The notes beneath the pieces were generated by a model. It saw only the letters and a program-made list of their open reading frames with translations. It had not been told where the DNA came from and searched no databases. Shown here piece by piece: positions 61,802 to 64,000 of a DNA stretch of 64,000 nt (its first letter is position 1; every line of letters starts with the position of its first letter). Origin of the DNA: Afipia clevelandensis ATCC 49720 (GTDB lineage Bacteria > Pseudomonadota > Alphaproteobacteria > Rhizobiales > Xanthobacteraceae); NCBI RefSeq assembly GCF_000336555.1, contig NZ_KB375281.1:4332155-4396154 (forward strand). The letters run 5' to 3'. A program made the position numbers and the translations under genes.

Positions 61802-62753
61802 TGAGGTCCCGCGCCGTCTCGTGATCGCAATCGGCGGTAACGCGGTTCATCCCGAAGACATTTCCGGGACGTCCGAGGAGCAGAAGAACGTCGCCCAGCA
61901 CACCGCGAGGGCGCTGTTGCCGTTGGCCAAGATCGACAACGAGCTTGTCATTACCCATGGCAACGGGCCGGTGGTCGGCAAGATCATGATGCGCCAGATG
62001 CTGACCATGAGCCGCATCCCGCCGATGTCGATGGATATCTGCGTGGCGCACAGTCAGGGCGGGATCGGTTATCTGCTGATGCAGGCGATCGAAAATGCGC
62101 TGCGGGAGGATGGAAACCAGCGGCACGTCGCAAGCCTTCTCACGCAGGTTGAAGTCGATGCCGATGATCCCGCGTTCAAGAATCCGACGAAGTTCGTAGG
62201 CCCCTTCTTCACGGAAGAGGAAGCGAAGAATATCAGCAAGGAGCTCAACTGGGCGATGCGCGAGGATTCAGGTCGCGGTTGGCGTCATGTCGTGCCGTCG
62301 CCGAAACCGAAGCATGTCTGCGACATCTCGCTGGTCGATGCGCTGGTGAAGCGCGGCACGATCGTGATCGCAGGCGGCGGTGGCGGCATGCCGGTGGTGC
62401 GCGATGCGCGAGGTGTTCGCACCGGCGTTCCGGCGGTGATCGACAAGGATTTGACCTCGGCGCACATCGCCAATGTTCTCGACATTGAAGAACTGCTGAT
62501 TTTAACGGCGGTGCCCCGCGTCGCCGTCAACTTCGGCAAGCCCAACCAGAAGGAATTGGCTGAGGTCACCCTCGACGAAATCAAGATGTATCATCGTGAG
62601 GGGCATTTCCCGCCCGGAAGCATGGGGCCGAAGGTCGATGCCGCGATTCGCTTTCTGGAGGGAGGCGGCAAGCGCGCGATCATCAGTCATCTCGATCATG
62701 CGATGGCGGCGCTTCGCGGACAGACCGGCACACATATCGTCCGGAATCCATGA
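61788..62753 (+). CDS. Carbamate kinase
   Basis: 321 residues of the amino acid kinase family. RLVIAIGGNAVHPED near the N-terminus, LVITHGNGPVVGKIMMRQML, VAHSQGGIGYLLMQAIEN, IVIAGGGGGMPVV and VIDKDLTSAHIANVLDIEEL are the carbamate-kinase blocks. It makes ATP from carbamoyl phosphate and ADP, giving carbamate that breaks down to ammonia and CO2. ATG 61788 overlaps fdrA by 14 bases. It corresponds in role to E. coli AllK (YbcF), the last step of the allantoin pathway. Confidence 0.93.
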   Translation: MRTLNEVPRRLVIAIGGNAVHPEDISGTSEEQKNVAQHTARALLPLAKIDNELVITHGNGPVVGKIMMRQMLTMSRIPPMSMDICVAHSQGGIGYLLMQAIENALREDGNQRHVASLLTQVEVDADDPAFKNPTKFVGPFFTEEEAKNISKELNWAMREDSGRGWRHVVPSPKPKHVCDISLVDALVKRGTIVIAGGGGGMPVVRDARGVRTGVPAVIDKDLTSAHIANVLDIEELLILTAVPRVAVNFGKPNQKELAEVTLDEIKMYHREGHFPPGSMGPKVDAAIRFLEGGGKRAIISHLDHAMAALRGQTGTHIVRNP

Positions 62754-62783
62754 TCGCGTCAGAGCGGATCTGGCGCGAGGCAA

Positions 62784-64000
62784 TTAGGCTTCCCGCGCTA
62801 TCCGATGCGGCGGGCTGGATGCAGACGACATGGCCTCGTCGATGATCGCGGCCAGATCCTGTTGTCTGAACGGTTTGGCGAGTTTCGGAATTCCGTCCGC
62901 TTCCCCGTGGGGAAGCTCGGCGTAACCGGTGGCGATGATCGCTGGAAAGTCCGGCCTTTCGGCGCGGATGGTTCTGATCAGGTCGATGCCGGTCATATGC
63001 GGCATGGCTTGGTCGGTTATCAGAAGCTCGATGTCGGATTCCTGCTCAAGGATTTCGAGCGCTCGTGTGCCCGAGGAGGCGCTATGAACCTTGTGCCCGA
63101 GTTCTTCCAGAATTGAGGACGTGTTCAGTCCGACGAGCGGATCGTCGTCCACGGTGAGGATCACGAGCTTCCGGTCAGAGCGCGTGACCCGCGTAGGGGT
63201 GACGGGCGATTTCACGGACGCGGCTTCCGCCAGTGCGACAGGCAGCCAGAGTTCGGCTGTCGTTCCGACGCCAAGCTGGCTTTTCAGAACGAGCTTTCCT
63301 CCCGATTGCTGCGCCATGCCATGAACCATGGGCAGACCAAGGCCGGTCCCTTTTCCAACACCTTTGGTCGTGAAGAAAGGCTCCATCGCATGCGCGAGGG
63401 TTTTGTCGTCCATGCCGGTGCCGCTGTCGGCGATGGTGATGCAAAGATAGCGTTGCGGAGCCGATCCATCCGAGCCGGAGGCGATGTGATCGCGAGCGCT
63501 GACGACCATTGTTCCGCCCTTGGGCATGGCGTCGCGCGCATTGACTGCCAAATTAAGAATCGCAAGCTCGAGCTGATTGGCGTCCACCAAAGCCGGGGGC
63601 AACGAGGCCGGAAATTGCATGTCGATCCGGATCGAGGGGTCCAGCGAGCGCTGCAAAAGCTCGGTCATTCCGTTCAGCAGGACCGGAACATTTACCGCGA
63701 TCGGCTTGAGTTCCTGGCGGCGGGCAAAGGACAGCATGCGCTGCGTCAGCGCGGCGCCGCGTTGTGTGCCCTGAAGGGCATTGTCAAGGAGCTGTCCGAT
63801 CTTCGGATTGTCGTTGGGAAGATTTCTCTGCAGCAGCTCAAGGCTGCCCTGAATGGCCATCAGCAGATTGTTGAAGTCATGCGCGACGCCGCCGGTCAAC
63901 CGGCCGAGGGCTTCCATTTTTTGCGATTGAACAAGCGCCTGACGTGTTTCTTCGAGAGCGCGCTCAGTATCCTTTCGCGCGGTGATGTCACGGGTGATCT
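62784..64000 (-). CDS. Hybrid sensor histidine kinase (5' truncated by window)
   Basis: About 405 visible residues; the gene continues past the right edge. In order: the end of a PAS/PAC domain (ITRDITARKDTERALEETRQ), HisKA-type phosphoacceptor GGVAHDFNNLL with the active His, ATPase domain (NLAVNARDAMP, DSGTGMDD, GKGTGLGLPMVHG), and a C-terminal receiver (LTVDDDPLVG, phospho-Asp in LLITDQAMPHMTG, Lys in KLAKPF). It transfers phosphate internally. No partner regulator is in view. It converges on the carbamate kinase gene 30 bases away. Confidence 0.92.
   Translation of the reverse strand, partial: ITRDITARKDTERALEETRQALVQSQKMEALGRLTGGVAHDFNNLLMAIQGSLELLQRNLPNDNPKIGQLLDNALQGTQRGAALTQRMLSFARRQELKPIAVNVPVLLNGMTELLQRSLDPSIRIDMQFPASLPPALVDANQLELAILNLAVNARDAMPKGGTMVVSARDHIASGSDGSAPQRYLCITIADSGTGMDDKTLAHAMEPFFTTKGVGKGTGLGLPMVHGMAQQSGGKLVLKSQLGVGTTAELWLPVALAEAASVKSPVTPTRVTRSDRKLVILTVDDDPLVGLNTSSILEELGHKVHSASSGTRALEILEQESDIELLITDQAMPHMTGIDLIRTIRAERPDFPAIIATGYAELPHGEADGIPKLAKPFRQQDLAAIIDEAMSSASSPPHRIAREA

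Noticed and set aside
1-64000. tRNA genes, insertion sequences, integrases, CRISPR arrays
   Set aside because: None seen on either strand; no transposase-like frames, no regularly spaced repeats, no cloverleaf I could support by eye.

Overview
The window is about 64 kb of GC-rich (roughly 60%) alphaproteobacterial chromosome. Gene content points to the Bradyrhizobium/Afipia/Rhodopseudomonas group (Nitrobacteraceae): many branched-chain-type ABC transporters, many acyl-CoA enzymes and SDRs, FNR/FixK-type promoter boxes, and a urea/formamide locus. This is an inference from content and style, not from a marker gene. I saw no rRNA, tRNA, insertion sequence, phage gene or CRISPR array. The window looks like an accessory metabolic region made of several catabolic modules laid side by side.

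Layout. (1) 1-13254, plus strand: a long catabolic cluster with the end of livF, livH, livM, an iron-type alcohol dehydrogenase, a hotdog thioesterase, an enoyl-CoA hydratase, an AHL-lactonase-like metallo-hydrolase, an SDR lacking its catalytic Tyr and Lys, a CoA ligase, a GabD-type aldehyde dehydrogenase, a deletion scar carrying gene remnants, a 3-hydroxyisobutyrate-dehydrogenase-like enzyme and a TcuA/TcuB flavoprotein-membrane pair. Its substrate is not evident. (2) 13546-15139: a small oxygen-response island with a FnrL-like regulator, three FNR/FixK boxes, a hypothetical protein and a 34-residue membrane peptide. (3) 15260-20122: an IclR regulator divergent from a TctC-type binding protein, two amidohydrolases and two small Rieske proteins. 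(4) 20134-26189, minus strand: a proline-rich membrane protein, inorganic pyrophosphatase, and an acetoacetate-decarboxylase-family/3-hydroxyacyl-CoA dehydrogenase/SDR/CoA-transferase operon ending in a broken acyl-CoA dehydrogenase. (5) 26505-28956: two tandem paralogous AraC regulators. (6) 29173-38272: a lipid/storage module (alpha/beta hydrolase, phasin, SDR, acyl-CoA ligase, WS/DGAT acyltransferase, MFS carrier), then GNAT, a second-type adenylate kinase and another SDR.

(7) 38286-49406: a urea/amide nitrogen module. A permease-histidine kinase hybrid and its LuxR-type response regulator are divergent from urtABCDE, followed by formamidase fmdA and the zinc-ribbon protein fmdB. (8) 49465-54113, minus strand: a branched-chain-type ABC transporter in which one permease and both ATPases are fused into one 845-residue protein, plus the second permease and the binding protein. 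(9) 54269-62753: a polysaccharide-deacetylase-family (PuuE-like) hydrolase, a cytosine-deaminase-like amidohydrolase, a TetR regulator, and homologues of the E. coli oxamate carbamoyltransferase genes (AllH, AllG split in two, AllF/FdrA) with carbamate kinase. Three matching 16-bp palindromes in the promoters of regions 8/9 suggest that the TetR protein controls transport, ring or imide hydrolysis and carbamoyl-phosphate production together. This is the best candidate for a coherent, poorly described system. (10) 62784-64000, minus strand: a hybrid sensor kinase cut by the window edge.
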